Part shown: positions 10,621 through 22,671 of the stretch, one piece after another
Layout: each line of letters starts with the position of its first letter
Position numbering within the stretch: position 1 is the first letter of the stretch
DNA from: Micropterus salmoides
Taxonomy: Eukaryota > Chordata > Actinopteri > Centrarchiformes > Centrarchidae
Length of the DNA stretch: 64,000 nucleotides
Assembly: GCF_014851395.1 (NCBI RefSeq)
Contig: NW_024044348.1
Span: 24,057,890 to 24,121,889 of the forward strand
Direction: 5' to 3'
Made by a program: the position numbers and the translations under genes
Notes under the pieces: model-generated
What the model was told of the DNA's origin: nothing
Seen by the model: the letters and a program-made list of their open reading frames with translations, nothing else
Databases searched by the model: none

Positions 10621-11329
10621 ATCGTTCAGCCAGTCAACATAATTTAAAATGTAAATGTAATAACAGGACAAGAAAGGTGTTTCAAAGTGGAGACTAAGAC
10701 TAAGCGAGGATTGGTGGTTGCAAAAAGGGGAGCAGACGGAGAGGTAAAGAGGAGGAGGAAAAGTGGTAGCAGCAGAAGAGGATCAGAAAAAAGGGACTTT
10801 AAGGGAGGAGTGAAACAAGATGTAACAGAGGGACATGAGGGGAGAGCACAAACAATTCAGGTTAGAAAGAGGGTGGAAAAAGCTATGAGCCTATTTATTC
10901 GGCACATCCTTTATGGCAAGGCACTGAGGATGGTTCCCCCACAGATGCTGCAGGCCTGTTTGCCCTTTGAATTGGCAGACAATGCCAGCCATCCCCAAGT
11001 TTCAGTGGGACCAGAGGGTGTGTTCAGATGATCAAGAAATTACTTGGCTACACCTTCCCAGAAAAGCCTTCCAAGCTCAGGGTTCTAGAAATGAAATTCT
11101 GGCTGATGTTTATGAGGAGCAGGTGTGGGCTTTGTCTTGGTCATGGGAAAATGAATCATCATGTTATCCACTTCAAGTTATTTCAGCAGTGATGGGGAAT
11201 GCTAATCTACATGTGTTTTGGGGTTTTGTAAAATGCTCACAACTGTGTTCCACAGTTTACTTGATGCCAGAGCCATGAAGTTTGTTCAAGCTAGGAAGTG
11301 GACTTTCTTCTGTTTGGATTAAACTTCAT

Positions 11330-11420
11330 AAGGAGGTCAGCAGTGATATTAGCTTGGCATTTCAGCTGTTTGCAGATGATGTTCTTCTGTGTTCATCAGA
11401 CCATCATCTCTGTTTCCCCT
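11330..11420 (+). pseudogene. Possible non-LTR reverse transcriptase scrap
   Basis: One frame reads SLAFQLFADDVLLCSSDHH. FADD with hydrophobic flanks (11369-11380 encode FADD) is the catalytic motif of LINE-type reverse transcriptases. The frame closes soon after, and I cannot place the other motifs. The flanking 10880-11330 and 11420-11870 may belong to the same decayed element, but I do not recognise them. A four-residue motif alone is weak support. Confidence 0.3.
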
Positions 11421-11967
11421 AGGGAAGTGTGATTTGCTTAGAAGAATAATCAACAGCTTCATGGCTGAGACCATTGTTTGCATGTTCCATGATGATGAGC
11501 AATAGCCTCATGGAGAGCAGCTCAGGAATCTTGGGAGTCTTACACAGAGATATAATCCATTAGACTGACAGCCAGTGGTGTGCACCACTGACAATAAGTA
11601 GGCACAAATGAGGTGGGGGTGGCAGGTCTCACATTTGATGAGTGTAAAAATGAAAGAAGACTGGAAAAAGCAAGAATTTGAAGCTGATGGCAGGGGCTCT
11701 GTGGGACAGCCAGGATAAGCTAAAGGAGCTCCATCTACAAACTGGCCTTGACTTAGTCTCCAGAGCCCAAGGAGGAAGGTGGAAGATGTTCTCACAAAAA
11801 TTACATCTGGGCTGCGTGTTCTTCATCAGCAGCCACTCAATGAATGACTTTTTCCTGGTTAAATGACTAGAAAATGACCTGGATAAGCAACTAGAAAACA
11901 GATGACTGATTACTTTGCAACTACTCCTTCTATCACAGCCAATAAAGTAATTAAAAATGAATGAAAA

Positions 11968-11968
<1 letters not shown>

Positions 11969-12038
<70 letters not shown>
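11969..12038 (+). repeat. (TG)n microsatellite
   Basis: About 70 bases of TG with interruptions (GAGTGTGC) near 12006-12013. Confidence 0.97.
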
Positions 12039-14663
12039 CAAGAGAGAGCCAGGGAGAGTGAGAAGCGGTAGTCAGACTCCACCATAGTTTAGTGTATTAG
12101 CATGCTGCTAATTAGCACTAAACAGATTGGTATTTGCTTTTCAGGTATTTGTTCTGATGATAATGCCAAATGGAAAGTTACGTGATCACAGAAGTTATTA
12201 CAATTCTTCCAGAGGGATGAACGTGTGTACCATATTCCATGGCAAACCATCCGAAAATATCAAGACATTTTGCTGACAACCACCAACGTCAACCTGCTGG
12301 GGTGACTGAAGGAAAGTCAGGGGATCACCAAAGTCATTAAGATTCATTCTCTGGGGATATCTGAACCAGATTACTTGGCAATCCATCCAATAACTGTTGA
12401 CCGACCGAGAAACTGCCGCAAGCTAAAAACAAACACTACAAACCACCTAGGAAAAAATGGGTTAAACACGGGTGTGAGCAATTACTATCTGTATGAACAA
12501 ATGAAGGAGTGTGAGTTACTTTTTGAACTGCAGAGGTTGCTTTGCATTAAAAATCTTGGTTGTAGTATGTTGTTCATATTAGGTTTGGCATTAGTTTTTA
12601 ATCTTGTATGCTAGGACTTAATTTATTATATAATATCATACGTTTATCATGTGCAGACCCACTGAAACAGGCACGTGATTTCTTGCAGATGTCATGGATT
12701 GAGGAAGGAGACCTGATTCATTTAGTTCGAAAAGATAGGATGGGAAGGGATTTTGTTATGTGAAAATACAGAGATTCCATCAGCCTCTTTAAATCACCAT
12801 AACAAACCATTGCTGTTTAAACATCCTTCATTATCATGGTGATGATTCATTACAGCAAACTCTTGACTTTTCAGCACTGGCAACTGGGTTAAAATCAATG
12901 TGAATAATGTAGTGAGCAATAAGGAACAAAACATGATTAATCACTGTTGGTCGTGCTCCTTGGATATAATGGCCTTTAGCAAAGTAAGACTCCACTGAGT
13001 TGACAAAAATGACAGGACTAACAGTGTTGGGCTTTAAGCATTTCTTGTTTGTCTTGAGCTTGGAAAGACACACAGAGTAGGACACACATTGGGAAGGGAT
13101 AACCAGAGGGAATGCAGAGAATAGAGGGGGAAAAGTCACTGGAAATTGAAGGAAGGAGAAAAGGGTGGAAGGGTAGAGGTTATGGTGAAAAATGAGAGGA
13201 GTTTAAGTGAAGGGGCCCTCTAAACATTATGACACTGATAAACAGAGCTCATTTTAAGTAACCAGAAAGACAATCTGTTCAGATTTGAAGATAACAGCTG
13301 TAACAACATTACAGATAACATCATATATTCCATGTAAAGCCTTTATTCAGGATGAGCTGTTTGTTCTTTGTATTCAGGTCACCAACACCAGGTACACACA
13401 AATAAACATGTATAATGAACTGACCAAGGACTCTGCAAAAGCAGTGAAAAGTTGCTTTGCTATATCTGCATATCCATGCTACTCTAAATAGAACAATACT
13501 ATTTTACATGAACATGCTGAACTATTCTGAATATCTGCAGGATACTGGCTTGAAATTAAAGGTAATTCCTGTCATCAGACATATAGTATGCTTTTGTGAA
13601 GACTGTGACATGATTAGTCCACAAAAATAAACTTGTCAGTGGTGTTAGGGTCTTCAGCCATTCATCTTCAAATATGCCCACCATTACTTACAAATACTGG
13701 TTGACTGATTCTTTGACAAAATGCTCTGTGTACATTGTTACATTCATATTCTCATTCATAGATAGCCAATAGTGGATAGGGTTGTTCATGAAATCAACAT
13801 TTTCATTTCATAATATAGCATAGTTTTAAAAAACGTTCCACTAGAACAAAATATGTATATTTAAAACTGGAGTAAGGTTACTTAACACATGTCCAAGTTC
13901 ATTATGCATTAAAATAAAATACAGAAAATAGATATAAAAGGGGCCGCCTTCTTCTTTCTGAATTTAGTTTACTTGTTTCCCAGATGAATGAGAATCGTCA
14001 GCTTGATTCATGGAAAACATGAGCACATACTGATATACTGATGAAATACTGAGAGACTGATGACCTCCTAAACTCCATACAGAAGCAGCTGTGTGACCTG
14101 TTGACATTCACTTGCTAAATAGAAAAATATGGAAAATACATAGTGTGAGCCAGACAGTTTGATAAAGCCATTGGACAACAAAAATGCCTGGAGGTCTTAC
14201 AAAAGTGTTCCTGTCCCCATCTCTGTCACTCATTTTGTCTCACAGTTGATTGCCTTCATTCTCGACCCCATGCACTGTGCAGCCTTCTTAGTATTTCACA
14301 AATAATCCCAGTGAAATAAAGTTCATATTAGCCAGTAACTGTACTCTTCTGCCAGTCTGAAGGTCTCAAAGCATTACTGTGTAACAGGTCAGTAGCCTGA
14401 AAACTGGGTACTACAGTTAGATTATCCAGGACATAATCTTTCAAATTAGACTAAGGTTAGAAATGTTATGTTGGTTTAGTGGTCCAAAAACAGGATACAC
14501 ATTTATATATATAGCTGTCTGAAGAAATAAAATGTCTGCCTCAAGAAAGGAATGACATAATGTGATATAAGAATTCTATTCTGACAAACTGGAATCAAAT
14601 CATTCACTTTGTCCAGGTAAATGAAAAAAACAAAATAGTTTAAGCCCAATTATATGAAAAAAA

Positions 14664-14667
<4 letters not shown>

Positions 14668-14696
<29 letters not shown>
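14668..14696 (+). repeat. (GT)n microsatellite
   Basis: Uninterrupted dinucleotide run of about 29 bases. Confidence 0.95.
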
Positions 14697-14698
<2 letters not shown>

Positions 14699-16289
14699 TA
14701 GTGTTTGTGAGTATGTGTGTATAAGTAACAGCTAGTCAACCTGACATTCAACCTGCCAGCTAGTAGACAGGAACATGAAACAGGAAATTGCTTTTGGGAC
14801 AGCCAATCAGAAAAAGCTCTCTGTAAACAGGAAGAACCCGTCACAGTGGTCCTGTCAGGTGTCAGTCATTTTCACAATGACCTGCCCACATGCCTCAGTG
14901 AAAATATCCATCATGTCTTAATCCCACCTTTGGAGAAAAGTATTTAGGATTGTATTAAACTGTGTATGGCAGAATCCCATTTAAGTTTATTTTATATATT
15001 ATATTGTTTTAAATGCAAACCATGTAACTGCAACATCACTAGTTCGATTGGAATATGGTTGTATACCCGCACTCTCTCTGAATGTACTGTAACCTACATA
15101 ATAAAGAAAAAATGCAAACAAAAAAGCTGTTTATAACATGTAACCACTGTTATTGTCATGCAAACGTGAAAATTAAAGTTAGTAAATTTTGTTTGTAAAC
15201 CTTGCATAATGTGAAAAAATACCAGTACGGATGTTGGGACACGTCATTTGAAATCAGAATGGTCAAAAGGCTTCAGCTGTTGAAGCCACTTTTTCGATGT
15301 GACAAAACGTTGGGTGTGCTCTTCCAGTACACTCCCTATCTTCCCCCTGCATTGCAGAGGGTGGGTTGACAGTGGTCCTTGGATGTTATACTGTCAGAGA
15401 CAAGCTATGTGTGTATGTGTGTGCACCCTTGAGTGTGTGTAATTTGTCAGAGCCCAGAGAAACGATCAACAGCTCACAGTCAGAGGGCCACTTAAGACCT
15501 GACAGAGACACAGACACACACACAAACGGTATCATGAGAATGCCATGGTTGATGTGTACCGCTCCGCTGGTGACAGGAGTAACGTGCAATTATTCTCCAT
15601 TCCTTTTGTTTCCATCTAGTGCTATTCTCTCTGCTTCCTTCACTCCACTTATTTATCTGTCAACGTATCCATTCTAGTCTTCTGCAGGTTGCACCACAGT
15701 CATTAACCATTTTCTACACATGGAAGACAATGTCATCTATCAGTTGAAATCAGGAGAATGTGGAAATGGGAGACAGACCGTTTCTGCAGGACATGGTGAT
15801 CTACAAATGTATTTTTAGGAATCATATTTACCAGTTAGAAAAGAATAATAAAGATTAAGATTCGAAAATCGTATTGCCGCTGTTACACAACATTGCCTCA
15901 TCACATTCACTCCCCATAGAAACATACCTGGTTGTACTTACACTTCAGCAGCAGAGTGAATGCATCTTATTTAGATTATTTAGATTTAAACTTTGATTTT
16001 TTGATTACAGAGACATGTTGGAAATTATTCTACATTTAAGAGATTTAATTGGTGTTTTCATGAAACCAATTTCCTTTATTTCAGTTAAACAGAATAGGTT
16101 CTCTTTATTCAAAAGATGCGGTGTAACAAAAGCTAATATAGAGGGGGGAAATTATAGCCTTTCGATATTGTCTAAATCCAGTGTAATTTATCAAGTGAAG
16201 GTTTGTAAATATCAATGTTCTTTTTCAGCCATATGCTGCTTCACAAATACATGACACACACTGAAACCCAGAGGCCGTTCAAAAAACCT

Positions 16290-16430
16290 CTGATTTTATT
16301 ACTGAGGGAGGCCAAACTCTTATTAGACTTCCCTCTCTCTAGATTTTCCCAGCAGTTCTAACTATTTGAACTAGTGGCAAAACCTGCATGCTTAACCATT
16401 AGGTTACCTCCACCCCTGCAAAAACACATC
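16290..16430 (-). repeat. Possible diverged tRNA-derived SINE
   Basis: On the minus strand, GAGGTAACCTAATGGTTAAG could be a decayed A-box region, and AGTTCAAATAG, 40 bases on, a decayed B box. The match is partial, so this is only a suggestion. Confidence 0.3.
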
Positions 16431-17100
16431 TAAGCCTTGAATGGAGATGTGTGAAATTCTGAACAAACCAACGTGAATTCCAACGGCGTTCTAAATTTAA
16501 AAACGAAAGTGTGTTCTGGTACAACAGAGTGCCAATTTTCAAACGCGACCACAAAAAGTGGGAGTGAAAACAACAATTGATCACCTTCCCTGTGGGATTT
16601 GAATAAATCAAGAAAATCAAGAAGACTCCTGTGCAGCTAATCAATCAGTAGTTGTATCTGTCCTCCCCAACAACATCATTAGTCCTCTTTTAATATTAAA
16701 TGCCCTCCTTATAAGCATGCAAGTTACAGAATATTGCTGTGAAAACAACAACTGTTCTCTTTAATGTGAACAATTCCGCTAACAATAACGCCTCCAGGTA
16801 ACTAATTCTTCGAAAGTAGTATATTGTGTCCCCCCCACCCAATTTAAGGAATAAGGATATGGGGTCTACTTTATATGTGTGTGTTTGATATCCTCTAGAT
16901 CTAAAATCCAAAATATATGTTATATGTCCAATGAAGTATGTCTTCTCAAATGTCTATGCAACTCACCTCTTAAATGTCAGTGGTTTCATTATCATCCTAC
17001 TTACTATGTGGTGTATCATTCCTGCTGATTTTCAAGAAGACTTGAGTACCCTGCAACATATCTACTCAACAATGTAGTCTGTGGATGAAATGTATCTTAC

Positions 17101-17308
17101 CATATGCTTGGTGCTTCTGTCCCGCTGATTTCCAGGAAGTCATATTTGTCCTCTAATAAGAAGTCATTGAAGACAAGAGCTATAGTGTCCCCGGGTTCAG
17201 ACAGGATTGACCATGTGCAGTCCAGGTTGTTGTCATACTCTGCAGGGTATCCTGGGCTGGTTATTGAACCTGCAGTACCTCTTAACGTACCGCCACATGC
17301 TCCCTCCG
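17101..17308 (-). CDS. csmd1: csmd1-like coding exon: first part of CUB domain
   Basis: This 208-nt exon encodes the N-terminal two thirds of a CUB domain, an extracellular beta-sandwich interaction module. The acceptor is ctctccag before 17308 and the donor is gtaagat after 17101. The translation runs EGACGGTLRGTAG...SPGYPAEYDNN...CTWSI...PGDTIALVF...FLEISGTEAPSIW. It shows the CUB hallmarks: C-G-G, SPGYP, the second cysteine before TW, and the acidic YDFLE motif. It starts with two bases of a split codon. It ends TG, and the missing G of the final tryptophan codon is the first base of the exon at 5006. Together the two exons make 321 nt (107 residues), a normal CUB length. EISGTEAPSIW resembles CSMD1; as I recall, CSMD2 and CSMD3 differ here. 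The 12.1-kb intron that follows holds several mobile elements. Confidence 0.95.
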
Positions 17309-18129
17309 CTGGAGAGACAGAGAGAGGTAGAAAGACAGAGAATGAGAAGAAATAGCAAGTAACCAACATACACAAGTACTTTCCATTATTCATACATGAT
17401 TTTTTGTGTATTTTTTATTGCCTTCTGTCAATTAATTAATTTTTTATTTTTTTTTTACTGTTTTATTAGTTTTATTATTTACATTTTATCATTTTTATTT
17501 CTTGTGTGCATTAGTCTGAAATTGCTTTACTGTTTATAGTTGCTATGTTAAGATCCCAATGTCACAAGATAGTGAATCCCTGAGCTGAGCTCTTCAACCA
17601 TTTACTGGCCCTGATGTTGAAAACCTGGACAGATCTGTTCTTGTCTGTAGACTAATGATCCATTAGAAGGGCTTTGCATGAGGATTTTGGGCTCCATCTG
17701 GTTCATGCAATGGTTTGTTACATAATTTGAGTCAGACCTCATCATGCTTTAAAAGTAATCAGTAGAACAATGCTTCACATCTTCCTCCAGGCTGTGACCT
17801 TATGTTAAGTCCTTCAATTCTCATGACCCCAGCAATTAGAGATTTTTTTCCCTATTTTTTATTTTACTTTTATTGTTGGAGGCATTTCTAGAAATACATT
17901 TTATTTTTGAGTGGTAGCTAACTGTTTTGGGAGTCTGTGCAAGTTGTTGCATGTATTTCTACAGTCTATTTTAAGAACAATAGCAGCTCCAAATTGCTGA
18001 TATAGTAGTGATGGTTTTAAACCAATTTACTATTTAATCTTTATCAAACTTAATCTTTAATAAATTATTTTATTAAAACATGTAACACAAATATCTATGA
18101 ATTGAAAAGATAATGACATAACATCTTAC
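17309..18129 (-). other. csmd1 intron, 821 bp
   Basis: Intron between the Sushi exon and the first CUB half exon, from gtaagatg after 18130 to ctctccag before 17308 on the minus strand. T-rich on the + strand around 17400-17510. No repeat or RNA gene recognised. Confidence 0.9.
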
Positions 18130-18324
18130 CTCTACAAAATGGCGATGGGAAGTCCCACTGTGCTCCACTGCCAGGTGATACAATACATGTGAGGATACTG
18201 TGTCCTTCCAGTACAAAGCCTGACTCACAGCTGTATCGGATCTTGTCCCCCATGTTGTACCGTGAGCCATGAATGACTCCATTTGGAATGAGGCCAGGGG
18301 TGCCACATGTATGGCTGGGCAGGA
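18130..18324 (-). CDS. csmd1: csmd1-like coding exon: Sushi (CCP) domain
   Basis: This exon encodes one complete Sushi/complement-control-protein module of a CUB-and-Sushi protein. CSMD proteins are very large type I membrane proteins, mostly neuronal, implicated in complement control and synapse biology. The 195-nt exon has an acceptor (ctgtttcag) before 18324 and a donor (gtaaga) after 18130. It starts with two bases of a split codon and ends with one base of the next, so it is phase 1 on both sides. The translation begins VLPSHTCGTPG and contains four Sushi cysteines (HTC, YSC, LTC, PFC) and a conserved W in AQWDFP. The VLPSHTCG start and the ILTCIVSPG stretch match what I recall of the first Sushi domain of CSMD1 better than CSMD2 or CSMD3. 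The next exon in the transcript is at 17308. The family is near certain; the paralogue is from memory. Confidence 0.93.
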
Positions 18325-19003
18325 CTGAAACAGAGAGAAGACAACAGGAAAATGTTTTGTTTTTTTTATTAAATGAAAAAAAAAACAACAAACATAACCA
18401 TTTGACCAATGGAAAAAAATAACACTTGCCTGAAATTAGTATTTTGTCTCTCTTAAGCGGTTAACCTTGAGACCGCTCAGATTTATACTGAGACTTGACC
18501 CCCAGCTTTGGATGTTTGTGATGATTAACATAAAACTAAATATGTCAAATATATCTCATAATACCAACACTGATTGTTCATATTTTACAGTCACTAAAAT
18601 GGAAAATGACCAAATACTAAACAGCAGCATCAACAACGCAACATTCCAAAGATAAACCTAAAAATATGTGCAAGTTACTGTGTGGTGGGATTTAGACTTC
18701 TGGCTAGCATCTTCCCTCCAATGTGCATCTGTTGTTGCCAGGTCTTAGATGACAAAGCTCTACAGTGGGATCAGCTACATGCAGCTCATAGTATAACTAG
18801 GCCAAAATCAATGCATAACTGTAGCCAACACGCCTTAGCGCTACAGAAGGGGCATCAACACAGTGGCTCCAGTATAACCTGGATGAACTCCACAGTATCT
18901 AACCCTGGTGTACGCTATGTTTTATGTGTATTTGTATAACTGGAGCATATTAACTTGCTGGGTGTGTAATGTGTGCATGTAATGTTTATCCAAATTGCTA
19001 GTT

Positions 19004-19010
<7 letters not shown>

Positions 19011-19047
<37 letters not shown>

Positions 19048-19064
19048 CGTGCACGCGTGCGTGA
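19011..19064 (+). repeat. (GT)n/(GC-GT) microsatellite
   Basis: (GT)n to about 19043, then alternating GTGC/GCAC bases including GTGCACGCGTGC. This purine-pyrimidine alternation is a candidate for left-handed DNA. Confidence 0.93.
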
Positions 19065-19204
19065 GCAAGTGCATGTGCATATGCAGTGCAGTGTGTCTAC
19101 ATGTAAGGGGTATTCAGTCAGTCAATCTGTGTGTTTGTGTACGCTGTTCCAATTAAACGCTAGCATGGTAATTAGACAAAGCTTCACCAAGAGACCCTGA
19201 GAAC

Positions 19205-19420
19205 TAGGACAGAGAGAAACAGGGAGGGGTGGGGTTGGGAGGAAGACAAAGAGGGAGAGGAAGAGGAGAAAAAAAAGAAAGGGAGATGAACAGACAGGAG
19301 AGAGGAGAAAGAAGACTAGAGACAGAATGATGGAGAAACGGAGGGAGGGAGAGGAGGGGATGAGGAGGAGACAGGAAGGAGAAGAGACGGAGACAAGTAC
19401 GACAGGAAAAGAGAGAGGTG
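19205..19420 (+). repeat. Purine-rich tract
   Basis: About 215 bases rich in GAGA, GGAGG and AGAAA. A minus-strand open frame across it is a low-complexity serine/proline/leucine shadow. Confidence 0.75.
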
Positions 19421-21059
19421 AACTAATTGCAGTGGGCCCTAAACATGTATAATTTACTGTAATTGACTCATTATTTGGATTGTATGAAGTCATACATCAG
19501 AGGAGTTACTCACACTCAGCTGATGCCATCCTCTGTACAAGCATGCTGTCTTCTTTTAACAAGGTGGGGCACACAACCAAATTCAAAACCAAACTAAAGT
19601 AATGGCTGAAGAATGGAAAGAAGGAGGGAAATAAGCGGTGAAAAAGAAAAGAGAATCTGAAAGGAATCCTGTGTCATTAGTCACACTTATGTGACTGTAC
19701 AGTCTTGTGTCTGCCAAGCTGGCATGTTTTAACGAGCCAGCTTGATGCACGAAAGGTATTCCCTCATTTAGACTGATGTCTGAAAGAATCAGTTCAGATT
19801 TTGGAAGGATAAACTCAGTATTGTCAGTTTCCAGCTAATCTCATGATGTTGTTCTCTTTTCAGTCATCTAATGTTAAACAGTACAGTTTGGTTTGCTGAG
19901 ATTAGATTTTTAAATCACAACACATTATTATAGTTTAATGTGCAATTAGTTTTTTTTAATTGTGCAACAGTAGATTACCTGCAGTGCTTCAAGGATGGGT
20001 GTGAGCAAGGGCGTAAATTTCATCTAGGAGTTGGGGGGGGGGACAAGAAACATAAAATTTCTCAAACAACATTTTTGAAGGGGACACAAATAATCCAGCC
20101 AAAATTGTACAGAATAAGTGTACAGAGAGGGAAGCGTTACTTCTATTATTAGTGTAACAGATTTTACTAAATTGCCATGACTTTGTGTAGTTACTCTTTT
20201 CTCTGTCTTTTTATCTGGCCAACAACAAAAAGCAATAGTTGTTTAAATATGACTTGGGTTCATAGGTTCACCATCTGTCATATTATCCTAATTATCTGGC
20301 ATCCTCCACTTAGGTTTACTCTGGGACAGAGGATGTCTCTTACTAAGATTTTCAACTGCAGCAAGCCAACTAATCTGCCACTTGACATCATACTGAGTAA
20401 AACCCAACACAGTGGTAGGTACTCGAGGGAGCAGTTTTGTAGCTACAAATAAAATCCAAATAAATTTATTTCAATTGAAAATATTCGAAAGAATACATTA
20501 TGTTATTTCTAGAATTTTATTTCTAATCTCACCATTTTAATTCTACTGCTCCGTGCTTTAAAATATCCACCGTATCTTCTAACTTAATACAAGAACGCGT
20601 CTCTTTCTGCAGGTGTAAATAGAAAGCTAAGTGTTGTGTCTTCTTCACTCCAGTGACCAAACCAGCTATAATAGATAGCAGACTCAAGGAAAAATATATT
20701 GGTTATCATATTTTTATGATTAATTTATTAATGACTCAGCATCATCTGTATTAAAGAGACAAAAATCAGTTCATCTGATGTTCTAAGTGAATAAAATAGC
20801 CATGCCGGCCTTACTGGAGTCCCACAACTACTGATGCGGTTCAGACTTTCTGTCCTTCCGGAGAGTTGTGTGTGTCGGTGAAGTAAGGGGGAGAGCAGTG
20901 GACCAAACCACTGTGAGGCAAGGGAGGGGGGACTCAAAATGTTTCTAAACTTAAAATGCACTTTTATTGCTCCATTTGCATTTGTATTGTTTTACTACTT
21001 ACACAATTATTTTGAATATATATCATTATGTTATTTAATTTTTTAAATAAGAGCAGCAG

Positions 21060-21705
21060 AGCAGATGAAGTCTCCCGTCCTCCGCTGTCACATGAGGTGG
21101 GGGATGAAACGCCTGCAGCACCGTGGACCCTGCCAAACTGGACGGAACCTTAGGGACATAGCCTGGACAGGGGTGCAGGATGGCTCGGACCCTCCCTGGG
21201 GCAAACTCCAGGCATCGAGGAGAAACCGAAAGTGGAGATCCCCCACCCTCCTCAGAGAGGTAGTAGCGAGGAGAAAGGCCATCTTAAGGGTCGGGTGCTT
21301 GGCCTCAGCCGACTCCCGGGGTTTGAAGGGGGCCCCAGCCAACACTTCGAGAACCACTGCCAGGTCCCAAGTGGGAACCCTGGAATGAGTCACGGGTCTC
21401 ATCCTCCGGGCTCCACGGAGGAAGCGCACGACTAGTGGAAGCCTTCCCAGAGGCCCATCCCACAGAAGGGCGTAGAACGCTGCAATGGCAGCCACATACA
21501 CCTTGAGCGTGGACGGGGAAAGGCCAGCAGAGAAATGATCCTGGAGGAACTCCAGTACCATAATCACCGGGCAGGTAACTGGGTCCACCGCCCGTTCTCC
21601 ACACCAGGTGGCAAACACATTCCACTTCAGGCCGTACATCCTTCTCGTGGACGGGGCTCTGGAGCTGAGTAGCGTCTCGACTGCTCCTGCCGTCAGGCCC
21701 GCCTC
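21060..21705 (-). pseudogene. DIRS tyrosine recombinase, N-terminal part only
   Basis: The frame (residues about 230-387 of a long open frame beginning at 22392, in a different frame from RNase H) reads SSRAPSTRRMYGLKWNVFAT, EFLQDHFSAGLSPSTLKVYV, AAIAAFYALLWDG and MAFLLATTSLRRVGDL. This is the core-binding domain and start of the catalytic domain of DIRS tyrosine recombinases, with the first arginine region. After RVGDL, near 21230, a frameshift moves the match into another frame (LSVSPRCLEFAPGRVRAILH, then PGYVPKVPSSL), which runs on to about 21060. The part holding the H-x-x-R and nucleophilic tyrosine is absent. The first 229 codons of the long open frame are only the overlap shadow of RNase H. 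Confidence 0.85.
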
Positions 21706-22400
21706 CAGGAACTGCGCCCCCTCAGGGGCCAGACCCACAGCTGCCACAGGGCGGGGTGCGGGTGAAAGACCCGGCCCTCCACCTGGGACAGCAGGTCTCT
21801 CCTCAGAGGGACCTGCCAGGGCAGGCCCTCCAGGAGCGATATTGTGTCCGAGAACCACACTCGGGTCGGCCAAAACAGTGCTACGAGCAGTAGGCTGACA
21901 CTGTCCTGACGGACCAGCTCCAGAGCCCCCGGGAGCAGAGCAACTGGGGGAAAAGCATACAGACGCAGCCTTGGCCACGTCTGCACCATGGCATCCAGCC
22001 CTAGCGGGGCTGGGGGTGAGAAGGAGAACCACGCTGGACAGTGCGTAGTCTCTTGAGACGCAAACAAGTCCACGTCTATAGGGCCGAAACTTTCGCACAA
22101 TAACTCCACCACCTCGGGCCTCAGCCCCTGTCTCGACAGCAGGTCTGCTCCCTGATTCTGGGTCCCAGGGATATACATCGCTCTGAGAGACAGCAGTCTC
22201 TGCTGGGACCACAGGAGGATCTGATGCGCCAGTTTGCTTAACGGGCGCGAGCGCAGACTCCCCTGGTGATTCAAATAGGCCACCACTGCCGTATTGTCGG
22301 TCCTGACAAGGACGTGGCGAGCGCGGAGGGCAGGCAGAAAACTCTTCAGAGCTCTGAATACCAGCAACATTTCCAGGCAATTTATGTGCCAAGAGAAATG
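21693..22400 (-). pseudogene. DIRS RNase H domain
   Basis: Open frame 22370-21693, extended back in frame to the deletion joint. CLEMLLVFRALKSFLP, then LVRTDNTAVVAYLNHQG with the catalytic TDN, then MYIPGTQNQGADLLSRQG with the histidine/aspartate-equivalent region (here IPGTQNQGAD), are the RNase H of DIRS and related elements. It would degrade the RNA strand of the RNA-DNA hybrid. The C-terminal part (GPIDVDLFAS...CPAWFSF...ALFWPTRVWFSD) is the usual DIRS extension. This domain is the best preserved piece of the element, open for 226 codons, but it has lost its reverse transcriptase. Confidence 0.85.
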
Positions 22401-22671
22401 AACCCGATACTTGTTACGCTGCTCCCCCGAAGGCGAACCTCAGGAACTTCCTGTTAGAGGGATGGATGGAGATGTGGAAATATGCGTCTCGCAGATCTAT
22501 CGTGACAAACCAATCCTCGGATTGGATGTGACTGACGATGGCGGGGATGGCGAGCATCTTGTTGCTGTAGAACCTGGACTCCCTGACTGGCGGGGAAATA
22601 AGTTCTATGGCCCCCTTTTCCAGCAGAGAGCGAACTTCTTGTCCCAACACCTGGCTCCGCTCGGAGTGCAC
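22400..22671 (-). pseudogene. DIRS reverse transcriptase fragment
   Basis: Open frame from 22671 to 22414. Residues ERSQVLGQEVRSLLEKGAIE are the finger region, and WFVTIDLRDAYFHISIHPS followed by FLRFAFGG is motif A with its catalytic aspartate and motif B entry. Between them SRFYSNKMLAIPAI is abnormally short: the usual block with the lysine-rich motif and LRPILDLR-like segment is missing. After FAFGGAA comes a stop in this frame, and in the next frame NKYRVHFSWHINCLEM, so the sequence jumps straight from the start of motif B to RNase H. The catalytic Y-x-DD box is gone. From family knowledge I estimate roughly 200 or more residues lost. Confidence 0.85.

Larger units (their letters stand above)
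5007..17100 (-). other. csmd1 intron, 12.1 kb, splitting a CUB domain
   Basis: Intron interrupting the CUB tryptophan codon (TG at 17101, G at 5006). It starts gtaagat and ends ttacttccag on the minus strand. It holds the short repeat cluster at 6.6-9.1 kb, a purine-rich block at 9.6-10.2 kb, three microsatellites and a possible LINE scrap near 11.35 kb. From 12.1 to 14.6 kb and 14.7 to 16.2 kb I see no named element; the small open frames there have no recognisable domain. Confidence 0.85.
18325..21059. other. csmd1 upstream intron, no gene seen
   Basis: Probable intron upstream of the Sushi exon. It contains the 19.0-kb microsatellite and a purine-rich block. A scan of the minus strand for the preceding CUB half exon (expected to end in a GF-A-LYE-type motif followed by a donor) found none. 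Confidence 0.55.

Noticed and set aside
10687..11278. Plus-strand open frames of 114 and 103 codons as a host gene
   Set aside because: Lysine/arginine-rich start is a translation of a purine-rich stretch; the rest has no domain and may be decayed retroelement sequence.
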